Positions 51,137-58,900 of a stretch of DNA of 61,187 bases are shown piece after piece. The translations under genes were made by a program, and so were the position numbers. The DNA lies in contig NZ_JAAKZY010000037.1 of assembly GCF_011045015.1 (NCBI RefSeq), forward strand, positions 1 through 61,187. Reading direction: 5' to 3'. The notes beneath the pieces were generated by a model. The model was not told the DNA's origin, did no database searches, and worked only from the letters and a program-made list of their open reading frames with translations. This DNA is from Streptomyces scabichelini. Its GTDB lineage: Bacteria; Actinomycetota; Actinomycetes; Streptomycetales; Streptomycetaceae. Each line of letters begins with the position of its first letter. Positions within the stretch are counted from its first letter, which is position 1.

Positions 51137-52048
51137 ATGGACGAACAGCCCTCTCAGGAGGCCGCCGGGGAGGCGGGTCAGTCGCTGGACCGGCGTGCCG
51201 AGCTCAGCGAGTTCCTGCGCACGCGCCGGGCCCGGCTGAAGCCGGAGGACGTGGGGCTGCCCGTCTTCGGCCGGCACCGCCGGGTGCCGGGGCTGCGGCG
51301 CGAGGAGCTGGCGCAGCTGGCCGGCGTGTCCGTCGCGTACTACACCCGGCTCGAGCAGGGCAACGGGCGGAACGTATCGGCGGAGGTGCTCGACGCGATC
51401 GCGCGCGCCCTGCGCCTGACGGGCGCCGAACACGCGCATCTCACGCATCTCGCGAAGCCGAAGCAGCACAAGAAGAAGCAGTCGGCGCGTCCACAGCACG
51501 TGCGGGGCGCCCTGCGGCAGCTCATCGACACCTTCGACACCGTTCCCGCGTATGTCGTGGGCCGCCGCTCCGACATCCTCATCTGGAACCGGATGGCCGC
51601 GGCGGTCTTCGGCGACTGGTCGCAGCTGCCGCCGCAGGAGCGGAACTGGGCGCGGATGACGTTCCTGAAGCCGGACTACCGTGAGCTGTTCGTCGAGTGG
51701 GAGCAGAAGGCGTCCGACATCGTCAGCTATCTGCGGATGGACGCGGGCTGCCACCCGGACGACCCGCAGCTGTCCGTCCTGGTGGGCGAACTCTCCGTGA
51801 AGAGCGAGGAGTTCAGGCGGCTGTGGGCCACCCACGACGTCAAGGAGAAGAGCTATGGCGTCAAGCGGATGCGCCACCCGCTCGTCGGCGACATCGAGCT
51901 CTCCTTCGAGACGTTCCGTCTGATCGACGACGAGGAACAGAGCCTGATCACCTACCACGCCGAACCGGGCTCCCCGTCGGCCGAGGCTCTGCGCCTGCTG
52001 GCCAGCTGGGGCACGGATGCGACCCGGGCGGGCTCGGCGGTGCCGTAG
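51137..52048 (+). CDS. XRE-type regulator with MmyB-like ligand domain
   Basis: 303 residues. An N-terminal helix-turn-helix with the typical VPGLRREELAQLAGVSVAYYTRLEQG is followed by the MmyB-like PAS-related domain (about 110-290, with NRMAAAVFGDW and LSVKSEEFRRLWATHDV). These regulators are numerous in streptomycetes and usually control a divergent oxidoreductase gene, here the alcohol dehydrogenase. The MmyB domain may bind a fatty acid or similar ligand. Confidence 0.92.
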   Translation: MDEQPSQEAAGEAGQSLDRRAELSEFLRTRRARLKPEDVGLPVFGRHRRVPGLRREELAQLAGVSVAYYTRLEQGNGRNVSAEVLDAIARALRLTGAEHAHLTHLAKPKQHKKKQSARPQHVRGALRQLIDTFDTVPAYVVGRRSDILIWNRMAAAVFGDWSQLPPQERNWARMTFLKPDYRELFVEWEQKASDIVSYLRMDAGCHPDDPQLSVLVGELSVKSEEFRRLWATHDVKEKSYGVKRMRHPLVGDIELSFETFRLIDDEEQSLITYHAEPGSPSAEALRLLASWGTDATRAGSAVP

Positions 52049-52084
52049 GCGGTCTTCGTCCGGGGGCGAAAACCCGGCCCGGCC

Positions 52085-52855
52085 CTACGGCTGGTACGGC
52101 GGAGCCGCTCCCCAGGTCCACCTCGGCACCGGCTGCTCCGCCGGGGGCTTCGCGTCAGGGCTGGAGAAGTACACCGCGAGCCGTGTCCCCCACTCCGCGT
52201 ACGCGACGAAGGCCGAGCGGAACTCGGCGTCGGTCGGGAGGCCCGCCTCGTCCGCCGCGTCCTGGAGGAGATTGACCCAGCGGCGGCGCTGCACCTCCGT
52301 GATGCCCTTGCCGAGGTGCTTGGCGACCATGTGGCCGTGGCCGCCCTGCGTCTCGGAGTACGCCTGCGGACCGCCGAAGACCTCGCCGAGCCAGAGTGCG
52401 ACGTGCGACGCGTGCTCGGGGGCGAGACCGGCGAACACCGGCGCCAGGACCTCGTCCTTGAGCACCTTGTCGTAGAAGACCTCGGTGAGCCGGGCGAAGG
52501 CCTCGGCGCCGCCCGCCCAGGCGTACAGCGTCGGCGCGGACGCGCCCGTGCCGCGTACCGTCGTCGGCTTGTAGTGGCGCATCTCCTCGATGGAACCGAC
52601 GTACGGACGGATCTCGGCCAGGAAGTCGTCGAAGAGTTCCGACTTGCGGAAGCCTTCGATGTGGTCCTCGGTCGACGTCCAGGTGATGCGCAGGACGAAG
52701 TGCTCGAAGTCCTCCTCGCAGCGAGCCAGTTCGTAGTCGACGCACTGCGGGGCCTCGGCGAGCCGGCCGGCGGCCCGGGTGTAGGCGGCCAGGAACTCCG
52801 CCGACTGCTGCTCGGGGATGCGATACCGGATGTACTCCACGGTGTGGGCAGTCAT
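52085..52855 (-). CDS. Truncated haemoglobin (group II) fused to an ABM domain
   Basis: 256 residues. Residues about 1-100 are an antibiotic-biosynthesis-monooxygenase-type ferredoxin-like domain (VEYIRYRIP, FVLRITWTS). Residues about 115-240 are a group II truncated globin with the proximal-His region in HGHMVAKHLGKGIT and a following Trp (RRRWVNLL). The chimera is known from streptomycetes. Roles suggested for it are nitric-oxide or peroxide handling or quinone oxidation. ATG at 52855 gives the conserved N-terminus. A 16-bp-stem hairpin lies just upstream. Confidence 0.92.
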   Translation of the reverse strand: MTAHTVEYIRYRIPEQQSAEFLAAYTRAAGRLAEAPQCVDYELARCEEDFEHFVLRITWTSTEDHIEGFRKSELFDDFLAEIRPYVGSIEEMRHYKPTTVRGTGASAPTLYAWAGGAEAFARLTEVFYDKVLKDEVLAPVFAGLAPEHASHVALWLGEVFGGPQAYSETQGGHGHMVAKHLGKGITEVQRRRWVNLLQDAADEAGLPTDAEFRSAFVAYAEWGTRLAVYFSSPDAKPPAEQPVPRWTWGAAPPYQP

Positions 52856-52873
52856 GACCCCACACAAACACGA

Positions 52874-52909
52874 ACGGCCTGCCGGGACCATGAGGTCCCG
52901 GCAGGCCGT
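52874..52909 (-). terminator. Strong hairpin between L,D-transpeptidase and haemoglobin genes
   Basis: A perfect 16-bp stem (52874-52889 with 52894-52909) and 4-nt loop. On the minus strand it is followed by a T/G-rich tail. It ends the L,D-transpeptidase transcript before the haemoglobin gene. Confidence 0.8.
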
Positions 52910-52970
52910 CGTCCGTCTATGCCCACCGCGTAAGAACCGGACGCGTCACATCCGCGCCGCGCCGTCTGCG

Positions 52971-53010
52971 GAGCCGACGGTCAGATCGCCAGAGCCGGCG
53001 GTCAGATCGC
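52971..53010 (-). repeat. 19-bp duplication containing the L,D-transpeptidase stop
   Basis: Copies at 52971-52989 and 52992-53010 differ by one base. The period of 21 puts a second TGA in frame seven codons after the real one. Confidence 0.85.
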
Positions 53011-54255
53011 AGAACCCGACTTCCACTGGGCCCAGTCCATGTTCCAGCCGTTGAGGCCGTTGTCCGGAGTGATGGTCTTGTCGCCGGTGTTCTGGACCAC
53101 CACGACGTCACCGATCATCGAGTTGTTGTAGAACCAGGCGCCCTCGGTGTTCGGGTCGTTCGCACCCTCGGTGTCGTTCAGACCGACACAGCCGTGGCTG
53201 GTGTTGACGTTGCCGAAGACGGAGTCGGCACCCCAGTAGTTGCCGTGGATGAAGGTGCCGGAGGTCGACAGGCGCATGGCGTGCGGCACGTTCTCGATGT
53301 CGTACTCGCCCTTGCCGTCGTCGTCGGTGAAGCCGACCGTCGCGCCGTTCATCCGGGTCTCCTTGAACTTCTCGGAGATCACCATCTGGCCCTCGTACGT
53401 CTTGTTCTCGGGCGAACCGGCGGAGATCGGAATGGTCTTGATGGTCTTTCCGTCGCGCATGACCTTCATCTGCTTGGTCTTGGCGTCGACGACCGAGACC
53501 TGGTTGCGGCCGACCGTGAAGGACACCGTCTTCTGCTGTACGCCGGTGACACCCTCCGCGCCCTCGACGCCGTCCAGGGCCAGCTTGAGGGTGACCTTGG
53601 AACCGCTCTTCCAGTACTCGTCGGGGCGGCAGTCCATGCGCTGGGTGCTGAACCAGTGGCAGACGACCTCCTGGCCGCTGCTGGAGGTGACCGTGATCCC
53701 CTTCTGCACGGCCTCCTTGTTGGTGATCGCCTTGTCGAAGTTGATCGAGACCGGCATACCGACGCCGACCGTGGCGCCGTCGTCGGGCGTGAAGGTGCCG
53801 ATGAAGCTGTTGGACGGGGAGACGGTCGTGAACGAGGCGTTCTCGTGGGCGGCGCGGCCCTCGGAGTCCTTGGCGGCGACCGTGAGCTTGTACGTGGTGG
53901 ACCGCTCCAGCTGAACGCTGGGCTTCCAGCTCTTCTTGTCGGCCGATATCTCGCCCTCGACGGCGTCGCCGGCCGAGGTCTTCATGGTGACGTCGGTGAG
54001 CGTGCCCTTGCTCACGGTGACCTTGGCGGCGTTGTTGATGGAGGCGTTGTCGGCGCCGTCCTTCGGTGTGATCTTGATTTCGGCCTCGGAGCTCTTCTCG
54101 GCCGCCGCCTCGTCGACCTTGGACTGCGAGGTGCCGTCGCCGCTGTCGGCGCCGTTCTTGCCGTCGTCGCCTCCGCTGCACGCAGAGAGCACCAGCACCC
54201 CTCCGAGCAGTGCGGACGCGACCGTCAGGCCCTTGCGCCGCTTACTGTTCGTCAT
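53002..54255 (-). CDS. L,D-transpeptidase lipoprotein with Ig-like domains
   Basis: 417 residues. Lipobox VLSAC (Cys near 24), a disordered acidic linker, two bacterial Ig-like domains (about 65-255) and a YkuD domain (about 265-395). The catalytic motif is intact: His in the HGNYWG segment and SHGCVGLN with the nucleophilic Cys. This is the mycobacterial Ldt layout; the enzyme makes 3-3 cross-links in peptidoglycan outside the membrane. ATG at 54255 has GGAGAAG 6 nt upstream, better than the ATG at 54270. Confidence 0.94.
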   Translation of the reverse strand: MTNSKRRKGLTVASALLGGVLVLSACSGGDDGKNGADSGDGTSQSKVDEAAAEKSSEAEIKITPKDGADNASINNAAKVTVSKGTLTDVTMKTSAGDAVEGEISADKKSWKPSVQLERSTTYKLTVAAKDSEGRAAHENASFTTVSPSNSFIGTFTPDDGATVGVGMPVSINFDKAITNKEAVQKGITVTSSSGQEVVCHWFSTQRMDCRPDEYWKSGSKVTLKLALDGVEGAEGVTGVQQKTVSFTVGRNQVSVVDAKTKQMKVMRDGKTIKTIPISAGSPENKTYEGQMVISEKFKETRMNGATVGFTDDDGKGEYDIENVPHAMRLSTSGTFIHGNYWGADSVFGNVNTSHGCVGLNDTEGANDPNTEGAWFYNNSMIGDVVVVQNTGDKTITPDNGLNGWNMDWAQWKSGSAI

Positions 54256-54676
54256 CACACGCTTCTCCATCGTTGCCGAATCCCCAAAACACCAGAGAGT
54301 CCCCGTAAGTTCTTCAAACGCTACGACCGGTTCGTCCCGTTCCACATATGAAGCAGGTGTGGGGCACACCACGTCGATACGGCGTCGTACCGCTGGTGAG
54401 GGTGTCGGTCAGTGCTTCCCCTGAGACGACAGAACCCCGGGCCCTGGTTGCCTCCCAGGGTCACGATTCCCCCAAGCCGCACGCGAATTCGCCCCCCGAA
54501 ACCTCACTGACCAGGGCGAACGGATCGATGAGAGCCGCCAGAGCCTCCGCAGTGGCTTCCGTCACTGCGCCTGAGCGTACAGCTCACCGGTACCGTGACT
54601 TTCCTGAGACCCGCGACTTTCATTAGCATCAGCCCCTACGGCCAATTCGCCAGCACCGCAAGGGGATCGATATTCC
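54256..54676. other. 421-bp divergent intergenic region
   Basis: Between the L,D-transpeptidase (minus) and the LADTG protein (plus). It contains a GGTGTG-GGG-CACACC inverted repeat at 54356-54370 and otherwise nothing I can assign. No open frame here has a credible start. Confidence 0.4.
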
Positions 54677-55030
54677 GTGTCCGCCGCACGTCGATCGTTG
54701 CTGACCGCCACCGCAGCGGGCGCCCTGCTGGGTGCCCTGTGGTTCGTCCCCTCCGCCAACGCGACGGGGGACAAGGTCGCGGCGGAGGCCAGAGCACAGC
54801 AGACGTCGACGATCACGCAGGCCAAGGCCGCATCCTCGAACTCGGCTTCCACCGATGAGACGGCCCAAACCAATCAGACCGCCCAGACCGATCAGACGGA
54901 ACTGGCCGACACGGGAAGCTTCGACACGACCCCGTACGTGGTCGGCGGCACGCTGTTCCTGGGTCTGGGCGCAGGGTTCGTCGTGTATTCGGTACGGCGG
55001 GAGCGGAGCGGGCCTTCCGGGGCGTACTGA
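54677..55030 (+). CDS. Small sortase-anchored surface protein (LAxTG type)
   Basis: 117 residues. A signal peptide (cleavage near NATGD, about residue 30), a Gln/Thr/Ala/Asp-rich stalk with no folded domain, then LADTG, a hydrophobic helix and the basic tail RRER. LAxTG is the motif used by class E sortases, which in Streptomyces attach chaplins and other surface proteins. Cell-wall attachment is therefore likely. With so short a stalk it may be a spacer or a scaffold. GTG start. Confidence 0.82.
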   Translation: MSAARRSLLTATAAGALLGALWFVPSANATGDKVAAEARAQQTSTITQAKAASSNSASTDETAQTNQTAQTDQTELADTGSFDTTPYVVGGTLFLGLGAGFVVYSVRRERSGPSGAY

Positions 55031-55080
55031 GGGCCGGGCGGACTTGGCGAAGCCCGGTACGGAACCGCGCCCCTTAGCGG

Positions 55081-55191
55081 AACCGCGCCCCTTAGGGGCG
55101 CGGGGCTGTGACATCGTGCGGCTCCGCCGCGTGGGCGCGACCAGCCACAGTCGACCCGCAGCCGTCGAACCGCATTCCCAGCGGAGCGCTC
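55081..55191 (+). repeat. Dispersed intergenic element, long variant, copy G
   Basis: GCGCCCC-TTA-GGGGCGC, then CTGTGACAT, the small GCGGCTCCGCCGC hairpin, GCGCGACCAGCCAC and a tail nearly the same as copy B at 5759-5860. A partial extra GCGCCCC arm precedes it. Located after the LADTG gene and convergent with the helicase gene. Confidence 0.8.
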
Positions 55192-55195
55192 AGGC

Positions 55196-56689
55196 TCAGT
55201 TGCGGCCGCGCGTGCGCGCACCGGGTCCGCCTCGCTGCGCCCCACCCCTGCGCGTCCGCGGCCTGGACTTCGCCTTCGGCTGGGCGACCGCGGGCTTCGG
55301 GACCTCGACGACCACCGGAACGCCGGACGGCTCCCGGGCGCCGGTGATCCGCGCCAACTCCTCGTCGCTGGACTTGATCCGTACCGTCCGCGGGCTGATC
55401 CCCGCGTCCGACATGAGCCGGGTCATCTCACGCTTCTGCTCGGGCAGAACCAGCGTGACCACGCTGCCGGACTCGCCGGCGCGGGCGGTACGGCCGCCGC
55501 GGTGGAGGTAGTCCTTGTGGTCGGTCGGCGGGTCGACGTTCACGACGAGGTCGAGGTCGTCGACGTGGATGCCGCGGGCCGCGACGTTGGTGGCGACCAG
55601 CGCGGTGACCTGACCGTTCTTGAACTGGTCGAGCGTGCGGTTGCGTTGGGGCTGGGAACGGCCGCCGTGCAGCGCGGAGGCCCGTACGCCGTTGGCCAGC
55701 AGCCGCTTGGCGAACCGGTCGGCACCGCGCTTGGTGTCCACGAAGAGGATCACGCGTCCCTCGCGGGCCGCGATGCGCAATGCGACGGCTTTCTTGTCGG
55801 TCTCGTCGAGGACGTGCAGCACATGGTGCTCCATCGTCGTCACCGCGCCCGCCGAGGGGTCCACGGAGTGCACGACGGGGTCCGTGAGGAACATCCGTAC
55901 GAGCTTGTCGATGTTCTTGTCGAGCGTCGCCGAGAACAGCATCCGCTGTCCGCCCGGCTCGACCTGCTTCAGCAGCGCCGTGACCTGCGGCATGAAGCCC
56001 ATGTCGGCCATCTGGTCGGCCTCGTCGAGAACCGTGATGGCCACCCGGTCGAGGGTGCAGTCGCCGCGGTCTATGAGGTCCTTGAGCCGGCCGGGCGTGG
56101 CGACGAGCACCTCGGCGCCGCGGCGCAGCGCGCCCGCCTGCCGGGAGATCGACATTCCGCCGACCACGGTGGCGAGCCGCAGGTTCACGGCTGTGGCGTA
56201 CGGCGTGAGTGCGTCGGTGACCTGCTGCGCGAGCTCGCGCGTGGGCACCAGGACCAGCGCGAGCGGCGCCTTGGGCTCACAGCGGCGGCCGGCCGTGCGG
56301 GCGAGCAGCGCGAGGCCGAAGGCGAGCGTCTTGCCGGAACCGGTCCGGCCGCGGCCCAGAATGTCGCGCCCGGCAAGGGAGTTGGGCAGCGTCGCGCCCT
56401 GGATCGGGAAAGGCTCGATGACGCCCTGAGCCGCCAGGGTCTTCGTCAGCGCGGGCGGCATGTCCAGCGCGTCGAAGGACTCGACGGCGGGCAGCGCGGG
56501 CGTGACGGAAACCGGCAGCGTGAACTCCCGCGGCGCGGTGGCGGGCGGCGACGGTTTCTTGCGTACGGTCCTGGCGCCGCCGTTCGCGGCAGCGGGAGCC
56601 CCGCCGCGAGCGCCACGGGAACCGCGAGCACCTCGAGAATTCGCCGGCCGTTTACCGGCGGGTCGTTCAGGGCGATCGGATCGAGTCAT
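55196..56689 (-). CDS. DEAD-box RNA helicase
   Basis: 497 residues. All core motifs are seen: Q motif (PFPIQGATLP), Walker A GRTGSGKT, PTRELAQQ, TPGRL, VLDEADQM, SATL, and in the second domain VATNVAARGIH and HRGGRTARAG. A basic Gly/Arg/Pro-rich N-terminal extension (about 50 residues) and C-terminal tail probably bind RNA. It lies 132 bp downstream of a cold-shock protein gene on the same strand, suggesting a role in unwinding structured RNA in the cold. A hairpin at 56761-56798 partly separates the two genes. Confidence 0.93.
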   Translation of the reverse strand: MTRSDRPERPAGKRPANSRGARGSRGARGGAPAAANGGARTVRKKPSPPATAPREFTLPVSVTPALPAVESFDALDMPPALTKTLAAQGVIEPFPIQGATLPNSLAGRDILGRGRTGSGKTLAFGLALLARTAGRRCEPKAPLALVLVPTRELAQQVTDALTPYATAVNLRLATVVGGMSISRQAGALRRGAEVLVATPGRLKDLIDRGDCTLDRVAITVLDEADQMADMGFMPQVTALLKQVEPGGQRMLFSATLDKNIDKLVRMFLTDPVVHSVDPSAGAVTTMEHHVLHVLDETDKKAVALRIAAREGRVILFVDTKRGADRFAKRLLANGVRASALHGGRSQPQRNRTLDQFKNGQVTALVATNVAARGIHVDDLDLVVNVDPPTDHKDYLHRGGRTARAGESGSVVTLVLPEQKREMTRLMSDAGISPRTVRIKSSDEELARITGAREPSGVPVVVEVPKPAVAQPKAKSRPRTRRGGAQRGGPGARTRGRN

Positions 56690-56760
56690 GCTGATGATGA
56701 ATTCCTTCCTCGGCCGCACGAACTGAGTGACGCACGGACCACTGGACGCGCGGACGGCAC

Positions 56761-56798
56761 GAGCCGGGGCCCGCACCCGAAGGTGCGGACCCCGGCTC
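56761..56798. terminator. Hairpin between the cold-shock and helicase genes
   Basis: A stem of 9+7 bp with one mismatch and a CGAA loop, followed on the plus strand by GCTTTT. It may attenuate read-through from the cold-shock gene into the helicase, as the minus-strand side has no T run. Confidence 0.6.
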
Positions 56799-56821
56799 GC
56801 TTTTGAGCGTGTCCCTGAAAA

Positions 56822-57025
56822 TTAGGCGGGGACGATGTTCTCCGCCTGCGGGCCCTTCTGACCCTGCGTGACGTCGAAGGAGACCTTCTGGCCCTCCTGC
56901 AGCTCACGGAAGCCCGAGGTGGCGATGTTGGAGTAGTGGGCGAACACGTCCGGGCCGCCACCCTCCTGCTCGATGAAGCCGAAGCCCTTTTCCGAGTTGA
57001 ACCACTTCACGGTGCCAGTTGCCAT
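56822..57025 (-). CDS. Cold-shock domain protein
   Basis: 67 residues, a single cold-shock domain with RNP1 KGFGFIEQ and RNP2 VFAHYSNI. Such proteins bind single-stranded RNA/DNA and act as RNA chaperones. AGGAG lies 8 nt before the ATG. The long leader (roughly 57026-57165) carries a terminator-like hairpin (57069-57108), suggesting control by attenuation. It may partly be co-transcribed with the helicase. Confidence 0.95.
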   Translation of the reverse strand: MATGTVKWFNSEKGFGFIEQEGGGPDVFAHYSNIATSGFRELQEGQKVSFDVTQGQKGPQAENIVPA

Positions 57026-57068
57026 GTGTCATTTCTCCTGATAGGCGGGCCCCATCCGGAAATGACCG

Positions 57069-57108
57069 GAAAAACAAAACGCGCCTGAGGACGTTTCCTT
57101 TCAGGCGC
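57069..57108 (-). promoter_or_regulatory. Terminator-like hairpin in the cold-shock gene leader
   Basis: On the minus strand GCGCCTGA (57108-57101) pairs with TCAGGCGC (57088-57081), with an inner GGA/TCC pairing, and is followed directly by GTTTTGTTTTT. It lies about 45 nt upstream of the start codon, so it would stop transcription unless bypassed. Confidence 0.65.
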
Positions 57109-57234
57109 ACAAAGTTAATGGGTACCAAAAACGTAACTAGAAGAACCCTAGCACACATCCCGGCGGGAGTGCCGCCGCGCCTTCGACGGCCGGACGGCGG
57201 CACTCCCACCCACACCCATATGCCCCCGCGACCG

Positions 57235-58779
57235 CTACTCCAGCGGTCCCGTCACCGGCTCCACCGCCGCGACCAGGTGCCCCCCGCGTACGAAGGCGTC
57301 GGCGGCCTCCAGGTCGGGCGCGAGGAAGCGATCGGGGCCCGGTCCCTGGACGCCCGCGGCGCGGACCGCGTCGATGACCGCACGGGAGGCGGGGGCCGGG
57401 GTAAGGCCCTCGCGGAGCTCGATGGCGCGGGTGGCGGCGTACAGCTCGATGGCGACGATCCGGGTGAGGCTGTCGACGGCCGTACGGAGCTTGCGCGCGG
57501 CGGACCAGCCCATCGACACGTGGTCCTCCTGCATCGCGGAGGACGGGATCGAGTCGGCCGAGGCCGGGACGGCGAGCCGCTTCATCTCGCTCACCAGGGC
57601 GGCCTGCGTGTACTGGGCGATCATCAGCCCGCTGTCCACGCCCGCGTCGTCCGCGAGGAAGGGCGGCAGCCCGTGCGAGCGGTTCTTGTCGAGGAGCCGG
57701 TCGGTGCGGCGCTCGGCGATGGAACCGAGGTCGGCGGCCGCTATCGCCAGAAAGTCCAGTACGTACGCGACCGGGGCGCCATGGAAGTTGCCGTTCGACT
57801 CCACGCGGCCGTCGGGCAGGACGACGGGGTTGTCGACGGCGGAGGCGAGCTCGCGGTCGGCGACGAGGCGGGCGTGGGCGAGCGTGTCCCGTCCCGCGCC
57901 CGCGACCTGGGGCGCACAGCGCACGGAGTAGGCGTCCTGGACGCGCGGGGCGTCGCCCTGGTGGTGACCGGTGAGGCCCGAACCCTTCAGGACGGCGAGC
58001 ATGTTGGCGGCACTGGCGCCCTGCCCGGGGTGCGGGCGGATGGCGTGCAGCTCGGGCGCGAGGACCCTGTCGGTCCCGAGCAGGGCTTCGAGGGAGAGGG
58101 CGGCGGTGATGTCGGCGGACTTGTAGAGGGTGGCGAGGTCGTCCAGGGCCATGATCAGCATGCCAAGCATGCCGTCGGTGCCGTTGAGAAGGGCGAGGCC
58201 TTCCTTCTCGCGCAGTTCGACGGGCTCGATGCCGTGCGCGGCGAGCAGTTCCCCGGCGGGCCGTACGACGCCGTCCGGGCCCTCCGCCTCCCCCTCGCCC
58301 ATCAGGGTCAGGGCGCAGTGGCTGAGCGGCGCCAGGTCGCCGGAACAGCCGAGTGATCCGTACTCGTGCACGACCGGGGTGATGCCGGCGTTCAGGATGT
58401 CGGCCATGGTCTGCGCGACGGCCGGGCGCACCCCGGTCCGCCCCGAGCAGACGGTCTTGAGCCGCAGGAACATCAGGGCGCGGACGACTTCCCGCTCGAC
58501 GTGCGGCCCCATCCCGGCGGCATGCGACCGAACGATGTTGCGCTGCAGCTGGGCACGCAGCTCCGGGCTGATGTGCCGGGTCGCCAGTGCCCCGAACCCG
58601 GTGGAAACCCCGTACACGGGCTCCGGCTTGGCCGCCAGCGCGTCCACGATCTCGCGGGCGGCGGCGAGCGCCGCCACGGCGTCGTCGGATAGTTCGACCC
58701 GCGCCCCGCCACGCGCCACGGCGAGCACGTCGGCCGCGGTGACACCGGTCGTCCCCACCACCACAGTATGCATATCCAT
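57235..58779 (-). CDS. hutH: Histidine ammonia-lyase
   Basis: 514 residues, the family length. The MIO cofactor should form from Cys145-Ser146-Gly147 in GSLGCSGDLAPLSH; many HAL enzymes have Ala in the first position. Further marks are YGVSTGFG, NGTDGM and QEDHVSMG. It converts histidine to urocanate and ammonia. Monocistronic here, with other hut genes outside the window. ATG at 58779 gives the Streptomyces-type N-terminus MDMHTVVVG; no clear ribosome site. Confidence 0.95.
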   Translation of the reverse strand: MDMHTVVVGTTGVTAADVLAVARGGARVELSDDAVAALAAAREIVDALAAKPEPVYGVSTGFGALATRHISPELRAQLQRNIVRSHAAGMGPHVEREVVRALMFLRLKTVCSGRTGVRPAVAQTMADILNAGITPVVHEYGSLGCSGDLAPLSHCALTLMGEGEAEGPDGVVRPAGELLAAHGIEPVELREKEGLALLNGTDGMLGMLIMALDDLATLYKSADITAALSLEALLGTDRVLAPELHAIRPHPGQGASAANMLAVLKGSGLTGHHQGDAPRVQDAYSVRCAPQVAGAGRDTLAHARLVADRELASAVDNPVVLPDGRVESNGNFHGAPVAYVLDFLAIAAADLGSIAERRTDRLLDKNRSHGLPPFLADDAGVDSGLMIAQYTQAALVSEMKRLAVPASADSIPSSAMQEDHVSMGWSAARKLRTAVDSLTRIVAIELYAATRAIELREGLTPAPASRAVIDAVRAAGVQGPGPDRFLAPDLEAADAFVRGGHLVAAVEPVTGPLE

Positions 58780-58873
58780 ATTCAGGAGCGTACGCAGTGA
58801 ATGTTGCCGTGTCACTAGCGGGGGGCCGGTTGACCCCTTACTCCTTACTCCTTACGGGCGGGCCGGTACGGGG

Positions 58874-58892
58874 TTCGGGGCGGAGCCCCGAA
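58874..58892. terminator. Hairpin after the GGDEF gene
   Basis: TTCGGGGC-GGA-GCCCCGAA, a perfect 8-bp stem 8 nt past the diguanylate cyclase stop. Likely separates it from hutH. Confidence 0.65.
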
Positions 58893-58900
58893 GACGTGTG

